Source: Beverwykella pulmonaria (Eukaryota > Ascomycota > Dothideomycetes > Pleosporales > Melanommataceae). From it: 64,000 nucleotides of DNA. The translations under genes were made by a program, and so were the position numbers. The notes beneath the pieces were generated by a model that made no database searches, was not told where the DNA came from, and was given only the letters and a program-made list of their open reading frames with translations. The DNA lies in contig BCHH01000014.1 in assembly GCA_001599595.1 (NCBI GenBank), positions 708,355 through 772,354 on the forward strand, written 5' to 3'. Position 1 is the first letter of the stretch. Every line of letters starts with the position of its first letter. Below are positions 1-11,135 of this stretch, piece after piece.

Positions 1-1702
1 GCGATCGGGAGCGGGAGAGGGTGTGCGAGGACTTACAAGAACAGTTCAAGAGCGGAAGGGGTGGATGGCGATGGGTGGTGGGTGGTTGTGGATGTTATTT
101 AATTGATGTTCTGGATGGGCTGGGTTGAAGAGACAGATGAACCTGTGGCAGCGGCGCCGAAAAGCTGGGCACCGATCTGGCCAGTGCGCCACTGTGGCAC
201 GTGACTCTATAAACGGAACGACGTTTGAGGATAATGCGGGCGCTGGGTGCGGAACTGGTGTGAGAATAATTTTTTTCACTGACGAAGGCTTCTTTAAAGG
301 TGTTGGATGTCGCTGAAGACACGTTTTGATTCTATCGAAGGCGGAACTCGGTCTCCCACGTAGGCAACCACCTCTCACCACCACACCACCACCACTACCA
401 CCAAACAACGGCGCGTACGTGAGAAACGCTGGTGACATTTCTAGCGCCTCAATGAGGCCATGAATCTCTCAACTTGTCATGTGTCTTCGGAGGCTGGCTC
501 AGAAACGATGTCTCTCAAAGGCGTGGCCTTCTCCTCATTCTCTCACTTCAAATCTCATTCTCTTTAGTCAACTAACTACAGCAAAGGCCGTCATGCCAGT
601 GCCTATGTGGCCATTCCGTAGCGCATACACCGCCACAGTGTTTGGTTAGTGGGAACTCTCCTATCTCAGGCTGCAGCAATACGCTTGAGGACAGCATGGC
701 CTCCACTCCGTTTGAGCCGTCATCAAACCGCTGGCCCAGTTGAGAGTTCTATATTAAAACTAGGTATTACTATCTGCCCTCGATTTGGCTACCTGTCTTA
801 AGGAAAGAATAAAAACCATGAGGCTTTGCAGGATCTCGGAATGCGTATTCTGTATCCAATCCTCAGCACGCCTACTTAGCACTGAGGCACCATCACCACT
901 TTTGTGAGGCTACGAGTCATTGAGGCGCTGCCAAAGAATTACACTTATCATTTTGAAAAGTTCCTTCCATTAACACCATACTACAAGAGCTGTGAGATGG
1001 CGGCAAATGGAAAAGGCTATCCATGACTATGTAAATTGTTTTACATCATTGCAACAGCCCCAATGCCCCATATCAGGATTCCAAGACCAAGCCTCAGCTC
1101 CAATCATATCTTCCTCGTGTCGTCTCTTCTCTCTCTCTCTTTCTATTACCTATTTTCACATCCGAGGAGATCAGCATGGGTATATCTTGGCCGATTCTTG
1201 GGTGCAAAAGTCCTGGTGGCAAACACAGTGGGGGTATAGTAGGGCAAAGACGATCCTTTCGTCCTCTATCTGAATGTACTAACAATCTTTGTTATTGTTC
1301 TCGGACGTGGGGGCATGCAGTATAGCTCTGCGATTTTCGCTCGAGCTGCTAAACTGTCACGATGAGTAGAAGCAGTCAATCGTCTGATGGACAAATGTGT
1401 ATATAAGGAGTGTAATAGCCGTGACGAGCTGACTGCTCGCTCGATAACTAACCCAAGGTGAGCTAGCTAGAGTAGGACATATAGTAGGACTCTTGCGACA
1501 CGTGACAAAACCAGATGAACATCATACACGAAATTATGTCAGGTTTCACAATGGTGTGCACCACTTAGGCGTAAACACGGACTCGATTTAACAGATTTTG
1601 AATTCTTTGAGCTCTTAAAAAAAAGAGTCCACAGAAACCCCTCAATCCTAGAGGCGCAGCACTTATTATGTCGATCCTAGGAATATACCGGTATCAGTCT
1701 GA
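1..1702. other. Gene-free left end
   Basis: I see no supported gene here. Short open frames exist on both strands (for example 46-438 on the minus strand and 992-1273 on the plus strand), but their translations are low-complexity or match nothing I recognise, and none links to a neighbouring frame through plausible splice sites. The stretch is probably intergenic, possibly including the end of a gene lying to the left. Confidence 0.5.
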
Positions 1703-1710
1703 CATATAAA
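1703..1710 (+). promoter_or_regulatory. TATA-like element of the dehydrogenase gene
   Basis: The sequence CATATAAA lies about 118 nt upstream of the ATG at 1828. That spacing suits a TATA box with a short leader. The assignment rests on motif and position only. Confidence 0.35.
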
Positions 1711-1827
1711 CTCTGAACGCCGCAGCTGAGAGACGTTTATTTCAACGTCCGTCCAACAACTGACAAGTCTGCTGTTTCCCCCAACTTAACCCAAGCCAAC
1801 CATCCGATCTCTAATCCTCGCAACACT

Positions 1828-2783
1828 ATGACCACCCTGAAGACTGTTTTCATCACCGGTTGCTCTGATGGCGGCATCGGCTCCGCCCTTGCCCACGCAT
1901 TCCACTCTCTCAACTTCCATGTCTTCGCCTCCGCCCGGCACACCTCCAAAATGTCCTCCCTCGCGCCCCTCCCCAATGTCACCCTCGTAACCCTTGACGT
2001 TACATCCCCCTCAGAACTCAGCGCTGCCGTTTCGCTCGTAAGCAAGGCTACTGGAGGAACGCTAGATCTCCTCATCAGCAACGCGGGCCGGAACCACTTC
2101 ATGCCCATTCTCGACGAAGATATTGAGAAGGCAAAAGAAATATTTGAAATCAATGTTTGGGGCCCCATGGCGCTGACAAAGGCGTTTGCTCCGCTAGTGA
2201 TGAAGACGAAGGGCACTGTGGTGTTTGTGACGAGTATTGCGGGTTATGTAAATACACCGTATATGGGTATGTTTGGCACTCCATTGTGATCTGGAGAAAA
2301 TACGAGACGGTTGTTAATCGTGAGTATAGGAACATACGCTGCATCCAAACGCTCTATCGAGATCATAGCCGAGACTTTACGTCTTGAGCTCTCGCCCTTC
2401 GGCGTCTTTGTGCTCTCCATCGTTACTGGGGCCGTGAAGTCGAATGGTCAGACGTATTTCGGAGATTTTGCGCTCCCGGAAGATTCCTTATATAAGCCTA
2501 TTGAGAAGACGATTTCAAGCAGAGCGCAAGGTCATGATGGTATGCATAGAATGGATACAACGGATTTTGCGACCAAGGTTGCTGAGGAGATAGTGAAGGG
2601 GAAAGAAGGCAAGTTCTGGTATGGTGAACATGCGCAAATGGTTCTGGACGCTACGCAGCCGCCGGTGCCGCAGGAGATGATGGTATGTTTTTAAGCTTTA
2701 CGTTGAAATTTGAATGTAAGACTGATCTCGAGTAGGATGTTGGCTCTATTGTGGGGACGGGCCTTGGGGAGTTGGGGATGTGA
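1828..2783 (+). CDS. Short-chain dehydrogenase/reductase, Ayr1-like
   Basis: Three exons (1828-2266, 2330-2682, 2736-2783) give 279 aa. The introns are GTATGT..TAG and GTATGT..TAG. The first splice joins ACACCGTATATGG to GAACATACGCTGCATCC and restores the catalytic YxxxK motif (Y-A-A-S-K). The Rossmann glycine motif TGCSDGGIG is at residues 10-18, with the SDR signature SNAGR and the catalytic serine strand (FVTSIAG) following. This is a classical SDR and most resembles fungal 1-acyldihydroxyacetone-phosphate reductase (Ayr1), an NADPH enzyme of ER and lipid droplets making lysophosphatidic acid. That substrate is inferred from the GCSDGGIG-type motif; other SDRs of the same subgroup act on retinoids or other lipophilic ketones. 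The last exon adds only 15 codons. The gene stands alone and reads as intact. Confidence 0.85.
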
Positions 2784-4101
2784 AGAAGGGATGTGAATAC
2801 CGAGACCATGGAGGAGTGATCGGAAGTTTATAAGGACGCAGTGTGCTTAATCCAACGAGAGAACCTTCCAATTCGGACGCAACCACATATCCGAGTCATG
2901 GCTCTTTCCAAGTACATCCTATACTGGTTTTGATCCAGCGAGAGACAAACTCGGGCACTTTCCGTTTCGCGTGGCGTTGATCAGCCTCTCTTATGATCTT
3001 GTTGCCTCCTCCTCCCTCATAATCTCCGAAATTCAGATACCTAAGTATCCATGACTCATTTACCTACCATTTTATCTGCATCTTTTGTCTGCCTAATGCT
3101 AACTCGCTTGTACATGCTGTTAAAAGTATTTTTATAGGCAGCCATATGGACAACACTGATGATGCGTGCGCAGCCTCTAAACGTCCATAGGCTTTGCGGA
3201 AATGGTGTGCCTTCTCTTGGAGTTAGGGCATGGTGTTTTTTTTCTCACGCTGGGGCAATCTTCTAGTGGGACCTTGGTGGAGCCGTCGTCTAATCAATGC
3301 GAAACATTTCCTAGACTTCGTCGTAAATTAGATCGTGGAAAAAGCCCATTTGATTTTTTACAGTATACCGCCAGCTTCCCTTTCTCTTATTGTCAAACGT
3401 CCGAGCTCGGCCAATGTCAGATCGACACCTTCTAAATGAATTGGTCAACACGGTGAGATATATTGCATATGGAATTGACAGCTTGAAAACTAGGTTTGAA
3501 GGTTTCCGAGACAGGAAGACTAATCATCTCTCTGATTTCGAGACTCGCGCTAGGAAATAGATGGGATATAACCACCAATCAATGGGCGGAGGAGTGCCTC
3601 TATCATGGATCGCGACCTGAGAATGCCCACTGGAGGTTCCACAACGTTTTAGACGGAGCACCCCGGATGCCTGAGGTTGGCCTAGCTTTCATGTCTAACT
3701 ACTTATACTCATTCTATACATCTTTGCGTTGCTAATACCACCTCTGCTTTGCTTTGTTGCCAAAGGAAAACAGCTTGCCTTTCTCCATTCGTGTGGGTTA
3801 GGAAGTTTCAAACGGTTTACGCTAGTCCGCTTGAACTACTATTGCTTCAGAGAGTATAGCAGGGCTGTTTCAGATAATCTGATTATATTGTACTGAGTTA
3901 AAGTGCAGTGTTTGATGAAATAAAGTTCAGTACGCCAATCGATACACTACAGCTCGTACCATGTACGTGAGGTCATGGAAAACAAGGCAAAACACCCTAT
4001 CCTAAAAATGCAAACCAACTGTTTGACTAAGATAAATGCCGAACTCTCCTTCCAACCATGTATCACCCCTCCTCACCCTAAAATATTATCTTCTTCCCCC
4101 C
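2784..4101. other. Intergenic, no convincing gene
   Basis: The stretch lies between the dehydrogenase and the 3' end of the CorA-like gene. It has small open frames on the plus strand (3202-3435, 3414-3560, 3496-3735) that overlap in different frames without clear splice sites. They may be debris of an older gene; I recognise no family. Confidence 0.4.
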
Positions 4102-6083
4102 TCAGTTTGCCTTCCTCCTCCCCATAACCACCCTCCGCCCAAAATTCACCACCATTCGACTCCACGGCGTAGTCACCATCTTGCCCTCCAACGTCCCACT
4201 AACCAAGCTGAACAAGAGCAACAACACCAGACTCACCCCCAGAATAACCGCAAATGCCCACCAGTAATTCTGAACATGAAACTGGACGCCAGAAAACTGG
4301 ATGCTGAAGTAACCCGTCATTAGTGTGACGGGCATGAAGACGAGGGTTACTTTGGCGAGCAAGAGGGTTACGCGGGTTAGACGCTCGACGCTGAAGGATT
4401 CTTTTATCGCGATTAGGTTGAAGTTCTGGGCGTGGTTAGTGAGATGGGGAGGAGGGAGGGGGGGAGGAGCGAGAAGTACCATCATGACCAAGGAGTCTTT
4501 TTGGTCAATACATTCTTGTATTTCGCTTAACGCATACAGAATAATCCGATCCTTCAACCTCTCGAACCGCACCCTCGCCGCCGAACTCAACGAAACTCCT
4601 AGTAAACTATCCGATTCAGGGATGTGCGGCGAGCCGATGGGTATAGAAGAAGCTAGGGAGTCAACAGCTGAGAGAATATGCGAGTTCTTTAGTGATGCGA
4701 GGGTAGCTTCTTGCTTCTTGAGCACGCGCTCGATGATCAGTTCGTAGCTCTGGTACACGCGTTTTAGGACTGAGAGTTGGCAGCCGATGTGGTGCAGTTG
4801 ATCGACGTGTGTTAGGTCCGCTTTGACTAGCATTTCTCGACGCTGGAAACCTTAGCCCAACTCATCACGAAAGTTTATACAAAATGGGAGTCTACCAAGC
4901 GATCCAGCTCAGCCGCATACCCATGCTCCCTCCGCGTCACAAGACTATACGTCGTACTGAACGGATTTTAGTGATTGCTTCATGCGGAGTAAAAGTGAAT
5001 ACCGACAACCAGTCTTCGAAAAGATAATAAAACAGCAACCCCGGTGCGTCAGTAGGCCGATGGGCAGTCTCCTCCTCACTATTCCCGATCCGATGACGGA
5101 TAGGCAACAAAATGAGCGAGCTTTCCCGGAACGGCGTGGGTGATTTAGTCAGTTGGCGGAATATACTGACTAAGTTCCGTCGCGTAGTGTATAAGGTGCG
5201 TAGTTCATGGGCCTGGAGACGGCCGTGGCTGAATGGGAAGGGGTCTTCGGAAATGGAGATTACGGTTTTGTCCTCACAGAGAAGGATCCAGTTCCAGACG
5301 CGCTTGCCGTGGGGTACATCGAGACTATTCTCAAAGGAGTCAGGGTCGATGTGGGTGGCCGCGCTGTTTGTGCGGACGTTGTGGAGGGTGTTGTAGCCCA
5401 AGCAGACGACTGGCATCGTCATTAGCAACCAGGCAGATTTGGGTGGCGGGTTTCAACTGACAGTGTCTGCCCCAGTCTACAGAAGACCAGTGCCACACAT
5501 CATTCACAATGTGGTAGTGGCTGAGATCCCGCACCATCTCGAGTTGAGTGGAGTGCATCATCTCTGTCATACCAATGCTTTCTTCCGAGTCGAGAGACTC
5601 CTCTTTGGAAGACGGGTGGGACTGGTGCGACCTGTGAGATTTATTCGACCGCCGTGATCGGAGAGTTGCGGAGCTCTTCTGCGATTGCAAGGGTATCTTC
5701 TTTGGAGGTACGGGATCCGAGCACATCAACCCGAGCAGTCGAGGAGAGAAGTCGTAGTGCTTCGCCAAGGTATGCAGCGTGTCTTTCTGGCTGTACGGCA
5801 GCCATATGTTGATCCATCTTGTGTGCAGATTTGCAGGCCTCGGACTGTTAAGCAGTCGGCTGTATGAAGTCGATCCAAGATCAAACGCACACCATGCGTC
5901 GTCGTCGCCAAAGTCAATACAGAAGTTGCTGCTATTCGGGTTTCTCGTCTGTCTGTCAAAATGATCATAATTCCCATCTATATCGAAGTCTCTAAACGCT
6001 GCTGTGATGTCGTCGTCGTCCAGGTCGCCGTAGTAGGAGGGAAGCTTCTCTGCTGGAGACGCGGGTTGGAAGGGGCCTTCCAT
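4102..6083 (-). CDS. CorA-like divalent-metal transporter family membrane protein
   Basis: Five exons on the minus strand (5462-6083, 5007-5409, 4896-4956, 4480-4842, 4102-4425) give 590 aa. Splicing restores W-G-R-H-F-V-C-L-G-Y at the first junction and T-R-R-E-H-G-Y around the small third exon. The N-terminal half is a soluble domain starting with an acidic stretch. A run of Arg, Ser and His (near residues 115-130) follows the W-I-N-I-W-L-P motif. The C-terminus has two hydrophobic helices: one ends in T-G-Y-F-S, where bacterial CorA has the GMN motif, and the second starts at Y-W-W-A-F. This matches the fungal branch of the CorA/ZntB family; transport of Mg2+ or another ion is family knowledge and is not proven for the TGYFS branch. 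The second intron donor is GTCGGT, a weak site chosen because it alone keeps frame. Confidence 0.8.
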
Positions 6084-6798
6084 GGCGTAGGGGCTGTAAA
6101 TTCGTGCGGAGTAGCATCAGTGTTATTGAAGAGGACATTGAAAGCGCCTTTAGATGGTAGATAGAGAAGGGAGGCATAACGCCCCTGTGATGCGAGCTCG
6201 TGTTCTGCGAGAGGTGATGCGCAGCCCTCGTGTGGCTGGTCACGCGTGGCTTTGCGTAGGCTGAAGGTCTCACTTTGTGGGGCGGCCCATCCTCGGGGTG
6301 CCTGGGAGGTCAACATCAGGACATTTGCGATCTTACGACTCAAGTTAGTGTCGCTGGGGGAAATGACTTGAATGCGCTGACGTTGAGAAGAACATGTGAG
6401 GTTGGTGCGGTTCGGAAGACTAGTTGCAGTTGTAGCCAATCAAAGTCGCGTGTGGCCAGGTGCTTACAATGACCCCGTCGTTCTTGTCTTACATGCCGCA
6501 CTCTCTCACACGCTTCCAACATATACCAAATAGTATACAAAGACATCGATCTTCTACTTTGCCGCTGTAAGTCATCGCACGCGACAATGGAAGCTGTTTC
6601 TTCCGGTAATATCCGTGACATCATGCCAGTTCACCCCGTTTATGGTGGTATCAGTTTGAAGAGATACCCATCTCGGTGCTTCGGTATCTCTTTACTTGCT
6701 CCTTCGTGTTCCCATCCACTTCCTCAGAACTAAAGACCAACGTATCCACCCTCAAATCTCGGCTAAAAAGCCACCAACTATCCAAGCAAAGCAAGTAG
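6084..6798. other. Promoter region between CorA-like gene and MAPEG remnant
   Basis: This stretch should hold the upstream region of the CorA-like gene (minus strand). Minus-strand frames reach 6624, but their composition is not coding-like and they offer no better start than the ATG at 6083. No distinct motif was seen. Confidence 0.35.
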
Positions 6799-7287
6799 TC
6801 ATCTTCAATTGTGGCCATCCCAGCCTACTGTATCCTCTCCGTCCTCCCACATAGCTATGCATTGAGCGTCGCAGCCTAAGACAAGCTCCTCGGATGGGAT
6901 AACCACAATTCCCGATCTAACGCCCTCAAAGCCAAACTCAAGGGACGCCCCCCAGCCGATCAATTCACTCTTTACGAACGCTGCGAAGCCTGCCATGCCG
7001 ATGGAATGGAGAACTTCTTGCTCTTCGGTAACATGGCCGAACAGAAGAAAGACAGACTGAGCGGTATGACCGGCTTCGCCGCCAATTTCATTGCCGTCCG
7101 ATTGGAATATACCGCCGTCTATCTCACAATGAAGACTCAAGGACTGACTTTGATGCATAGCAGATTGTGGGTAGTTGCGTTCGGGTTCTGTTTCAGGACC
7201 ATTTTCAAGGCGGCGAAGGCTCTCGGTGCTTCTCGCAAGGATGTAGATGAGAATGGTGTATTGAAGGCGTTTAGAGGAGCAAGATAG
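6799..7287 (+). pseudogene. Broken MAPEG-family gene
   Basis: One continuous plus-strand frame translates as a MAPEG-type protein (membrane-associated proteins in eicosanoid and glutathione metabolism). It begins S-I-V-A-I-P-A-Y, continues through L-P-H-S-Y-A-L, then Y-E-R-C-E-A-C-H-A-D-G-M-E-N and ends F-R-G-A-R-stop. Two faults are visible. No ATG is in frame upstream: a TAG stands at 6796-6798 immediately before the first homologous codons. A TAA at 6877-6879 interrupts the loop after the first membrane helix. An upstream exon joined at the CAAGTAG acceptor could supply a start, but would not remove the TAA. The C-terminal 94 codons from the ATG at 7006 remain open. I read it as a recent pseudogene, since the rest of the frame is undamaged. 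Confidence 0.7.
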
Positions 7288-7872
7288 ATTTTGATATGAT
7301 GCCCAGGAAAAGATGGGATTCGAGATATGGCGTCGATGAACCCTCCAAAGTGCTCTCTCAGCATGAGCGAATATATAGAAACCCCTTCAGAGCTCCTTAT
7401 CATCCTCCCATTAGCCTGGGAGAATGAGAAAAAGGATCTCTAACAATTGGTAGTGTCAAAATATTGATAACTTTCACGAGTGAGTGGTTCAAAAGGGTGC
7501 CTTCATCTTCGGCCTCAGTATGAGCTTTCGATATAGCGCAATGTATGATTGGCCAGTGATAGTTCGCATATCGGACTATGCATTTCGTATTCAACCTTCA
7601 GCAGCTTGCATTTCTTTTTGTCTCCTATTCCGATTAACTTCGAGCTTCGGTTTATACGAGGCGGCTGTGCGAAATCTGGCGCGCTAGGTAACTCTAGACG
7701 GTGGCTGAGGCAGCAACCGAGCTCGTTGCCTAGCGCGCCTAGATTCAACAACATTCATAAAGGAAGTATTTTCCCTGGTAGAAACTGTTAAAACATCGTT
7801 CACGCCTCCCCCGTTTTTCACACATCTAAAAAATCTGATCTTCGACTTTGAATTTAAACGTTCGGCCGCACC
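7288..7872. other. Upstream region of the DUF4139 gene
   Basis: No gene is supported. The stretch just before the ATG at 7873 is pyrimidine-rich (near 7800-7830), typical of fungal leaders. No specific operator was recognised. Confidence 0.35.
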
Positions 7873-10299
7873 ATGGATACCGACACTGGCATGCCGACCA
7901 ATGCATCAACGCAAGTATTCAACATCAGTAACTTATCTACCAAGTCCGTCACTCTATACCCGACGAGAGCGCATATCACCCGCGTAATCGAAAATGTGTT
8001 GCTCAAACCGGGAGCAAATGAGGTCGAGATCTACGGCTTGAGCCCCACTGTCGACGAGCACTCGATCCAGATCGAAGGCCAAGGGGCCGCAACTATCGCC
8101 GACATGACCGTGGAGCTCGTCCCCAATCGCGAGATAATCGAGGAAATGTACCCGGATGAACCTGAGTCGTCGGACGATGATTCAGAGTCCGAATTCCGCG
8201 ACAGCGACGACGAAGAGGAGGCTGTGAAGGAGATCTCGAAGGAACTCAAGACTCTGCAACTCCAGATTGTCGAGACAACTGAGACACAGAACTCTGCGAC
8301 AGAACGTCTTTCGACCTTGGACAGGTACTCCAAATCAGTCACTGCCGAGCATCTCAACCCGGACGAGGTCTCCCAGCTGAACAGGAAGTATGAAGAGGAG
8401 CGAGCAGCGATCTTCAAGATCCATGCGGCGGCTACATTGAAGCTTGCAGGGTTGAAGAAGCAAATCAAGCGAAAAGAGAACGAGAAAGCGAAGGCAGGAA
8501 AGGACGCGAAGAAACAGGCGGAGAAGGTTGAGAAGCAGAAAGCCAAGGATCGACGACGAAAGGAACTTCAGAAAGCAGAAAAGAGGAAGGAAGCAGAGTA
8601 TGCGAGGCAAGAGAAGTTGCGCTACTGGGCGAAGAAAGTCTACAAAATCACGTTGTTGCTTGAAAGCTCGTCGCTTGACACTCCAAGCTCATCGCGACGT
8701 AACTCGATGGACTCGGTCACCCTTGCTTCGTCACCTCGACCTGACACGAAGATAATAAAATCTACAGAAGCCGAGGTGTCAGCGCTCCATGCACCAATTT
8801 CTCTGTTGTTATCCTATGTCACGAAAGAAGCTGGATGGAGCCCGCGCTACGACATTCGCATATTCTCTCTTCAAAAGTCCGCAACCATCATCTACCGTAC
8901 CGAGTTCTTAAATCGCACGTCCGAAACCTGGAAGGATGCCAAACTATCCTTTTCAACGTCACAGACTTCGTACCAAGGGCTTGACGACGTAGTGCCCTTC
9001 ATGCACGCCTGGCGCATCAAGTTGGCTCGTCACGTTTCGGGCGACGGCGGCCTCTTAAGCCCCGAAGAGGCTCAGAAGTCCCGGGTTGGACGACCCAATT
9101 TCGACAACTTCAATCGGGCGGATCTCTTCGGTCATGCTGATAACTACATCCCAGCCCTGCAATCCAAGCGGCCACTGCAAGTTCAGAAAGTTGCCCACTC
9201 GGGTGGTTTATTCGGGAGCTCCTCCCAATCAAACACAGTTGGCGGCTTTGGGCAATCAACTCAATACAATTCGAGTGCAAATGCAGGTGGCTTTAGCTCA
9301 TTTTCACGGGCTGCAGCTTCCAGCAACTCGGCAGTAGAGGGCATCCAAAGCTCAATGGTACAAGCAAACAGAGAAATAGAAACTGGGGTAAGGTATGCCA
9401 AAAAGTTCAGCAGAGCCCCCCCGGGGGCCTCACTCTTCGCTTCGCGCAAGAAAGAAAGTAAAAACAACAATACCACCGACAACCTGAGTATTCCCGACGA
9501 AGAAGAGGACGAAGATTTCGCCTTTGCACAAGATCCCCTCGACTTTGAGGAAACCACATGGGAGGACAACGGTCTCACCGCGACCTACGACGTGCCGGGC
9601 GTCCGCACTCTAATTCCATCGTCTATGACACGCCGCCACAAAATCGCCACCCTCCTCGCGTCCAACATCACCCTCTCGCACATCTGCGTGCCCAAGCTGC
9701 GCTCCGCCGCCTTCCTCCGCGCCAAAATCCGCAACCCGTCAAGCTCCGTTACCCTACTCAAGGGTTCCGCGGGTGTCACCCTCGACGCCAGTTTCCTTGG
9801 CAACATGAACCTGCCACGAGTCTCTCCAGGCCAGGTCTTCGACCTCCCGCTCGGCGTCGACCCGGCTATTCATATAAACTACCCGAAACCGAGCGTGCAT
9901 CGTAGTACCCAGGGACTCATATTCAATAAAGAGAGTGCGCAGGTCTTCGCCCGCTCCATCTGGCTCAACAATACGAAACCCCAGCCTGTCGATCTTCTCG
10001 TGCTAGACCAGATCCCCGTCTCCGAGGACGAGAGACTGAGGGTTGTTATTACGATGCCAAGGGGGTTGGCGAAGGAGGGCGATAGTGTGAAAGCAGGGCA
10101 GTCAGCAAAGGAGGGGAGTAGTGGCGCAGTTGCAACGGTGGCGGCAGGCAAAGGGAAGGAGTGGGGGAGTGCTAGTGCCAAGTTGAAGAAGAATGGGGTT
10201 GTGGACTGGACGGTTAGGTTAGAAAAGGGGCAGGGGTGTTTGTTGAAGTTGGAGTACGAGGCAAGGTTGCCCCCTAATGAGGGAATTGTCCCTGCGTAA
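7873..10299 (+). CDS. DUF4140/DUF4139 domain protein (TIGR02231-like)
   Basis: A single 808-codon exon. The N-terminus (about residues 15-90) fits the DUF4140 domain: strands around S-V-T-L-Y-P-T-R-A-H-I-T-R-V followed by a long helical part. A strongly acidic serine/aspartate stretch (about 95-120) precedes a long coiled coil rich in Lys, Glu and Ala (about 125-255). The DUF4139 beta-rich domain follows, with the typical Y-V-T-K-E-A-G-W-S-P-R-Y-D-I-R near residue 315. A low-complexity Gly/Ser/Asn/Gln insertion near 440-490 and an acidic patch near 540-560 divide that domain. The family occurs in bacteria and fungi and has no firm function; the old 'mucoidy inhibitor A' name should not be taken as one. 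No signal peptide or membrane helix is seen. Domain order and length fit fungal members, and the gene appears intact. Confidence 0.8.
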   Translation: MDTDTGMPTNASTQVFNISNLSTKSVTLYPTRAHITRVIENVLLKPGANEVEIYGLSPTVDEHSIQIEGQGAATIADMTVELVPNREIIEEMYPDEPESSDDDSESEFRDSDDEEEAVKEISKELKTLQLQIVETTETQNSATERLSTLDRYSKSVTAEHLNPDEVSQLNRKYEEERAAIFKIHAAATLKLAGLKKQIKRKENEKAKAGKDAKKQAEKVEKQKAKDRRRKELQKAEKRKEAEYARQEKLRYWAKKVYKITLLLESSSLDTPSSSRRNSMDSVTLASSPRPDTKIIKSTEAEVSALHAPISLLLSYVTKEAGWSPRYDIRIFSLQKSATIIYRTEFLNRTSETWKDAKLSFSTSQTSYQGLDDVVPFMHAWRIKLARHVSGDGGLLSPEEAQKSRVGRPNFDNFNRADLFGHADNYIPALQSKRPLQVQKVAHSGGLFGSSSQSNTVGGFGQSTQYNSSANAGGFSSFSRAAASSNSAVEGIQSSMVQANREIETGVRYAKKFSRAPPGASLFASRKKESKNNNTTDNLSIPDEEEDEDFAFAQDPLDFEETTWEDNGLTATYDVPGVRTLIPSSMTRRHKIATLLASNITLSHICVPKLRSAAFLRAKIRNPSSSVTLLKGSAGVTLDASFLGNMNLPRVSPGQVFDLPLGVDPAIHINYPKPSVHRSTQGLIFNKESAQVFARSIWLNNTKPQPVDLLVLDQIPVSEDERLRVVITMPRGLAKEGDSVKAGQSAKEGSSGAVATVAAGKGKEWGSASAKLKKNGVVDWTVRLEKGQGCLLKLEYEARLPPNEGIVPA

Positions 10300-10519
10300 G
10301 GGGTGGCTGCTAGGCTGCTAAGGAAACTTATTTCGAAACACACGGAAGAGAATATAATAGAACTTATTGAGCTAGTTCAATTAAAAGTGATTGCAGCATA
10401 CTTTCCCTCCCTTGCATATAAAATATGTTTTAAAAGTGTTAGTAGGAACCAAATAAGTAGCATTTCCACTTCACTCATTCCAGACGCTGCGGTTTTAGGT
10501 TAAAATTCGGTAACAGATA
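10300..10519. other. 3' flank of the DUF4139 gene
   Basis: AT-rich sequence with AATATAATAG-like and AAAATATG stretches after the stop codon, consistent with a 3' untranslated region. A 66-codon frame (10303-10503) reads through it and is not gene-like. Confidence 0.3.
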
Positions 10520-11135
10520 GAAAGGTCATGGACATGCCCTCATCGAGCGACGTGTGGAAATGTAAATGGTATGAAAAGCATGTGCACGCTGAGCGGCGTG
10601 GCGCATACGCGATCCACAAGGGCAGTGAATGGCGTGTTATTTGGTGAAGCGCGTGGTATTCGGTGAAGGGCGTGGTATTCAGTGAAGGGCATGGTAGCCA
10701 TTCAAGGGCAGGTATCTATTGCAGGGCATGTATGCATTGAAGCGCATGTACTACTCTGAAACATGTGTATCCAGAAGGTTGTGTAGCCATAGAAGGGCGC
10801 GGGACTTTGTTTAGGGGCCGTGAAAAGCGTAAAGGGCGGGTGCCGTCATTCAAGGGCGCCAAAAACTGTGTTAGGTGTGAAGAGTCTGCACGATACAAAA
10901 AGGGCGTGCGGTGACTTGAAGGGCGCGAAACGATGTATGTACACATTGAAGGGCGTGGAAATGAACATATTAAAGAATGTGTGAAGAGAGTTAATGGTAC
11001 AGGCGATATGAAAGGCGTGGATGTGAAGGGCGTGGATTCGCTTGAAGTTTAGGGCGGGAATTTAAGTGAAGGGCCGGAATTGATAGGAAGGGCGCATGCT
11101 GGTGTGAAAGGCGAGTTTTGACCTAAAGGGTGCGT
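10520..11135. repeat. Degenerate 19-bp minisatellite
   Basis: A core close to GAAGGGCGTGG recurs about every 19 bp for some 600 bp. Near-regular copies begin at 10572, 10591, 10627, 10646, 10665, 10684, 10703, 10722, 10739, 10773, 10792, 10812, 10830 and 10850, and again at 10898, 10918, 10948, 11010, 11025, 11043, 11067, 11087, 11106 and 11124. The best tandem part (10646-10702) repeats GTGAAGGGCGTGGTATTCG with one or two changes per unit. Spacing drifts between 15 and 30 bp in the right half. No reading frame runs through it. Confidence 0.75.
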
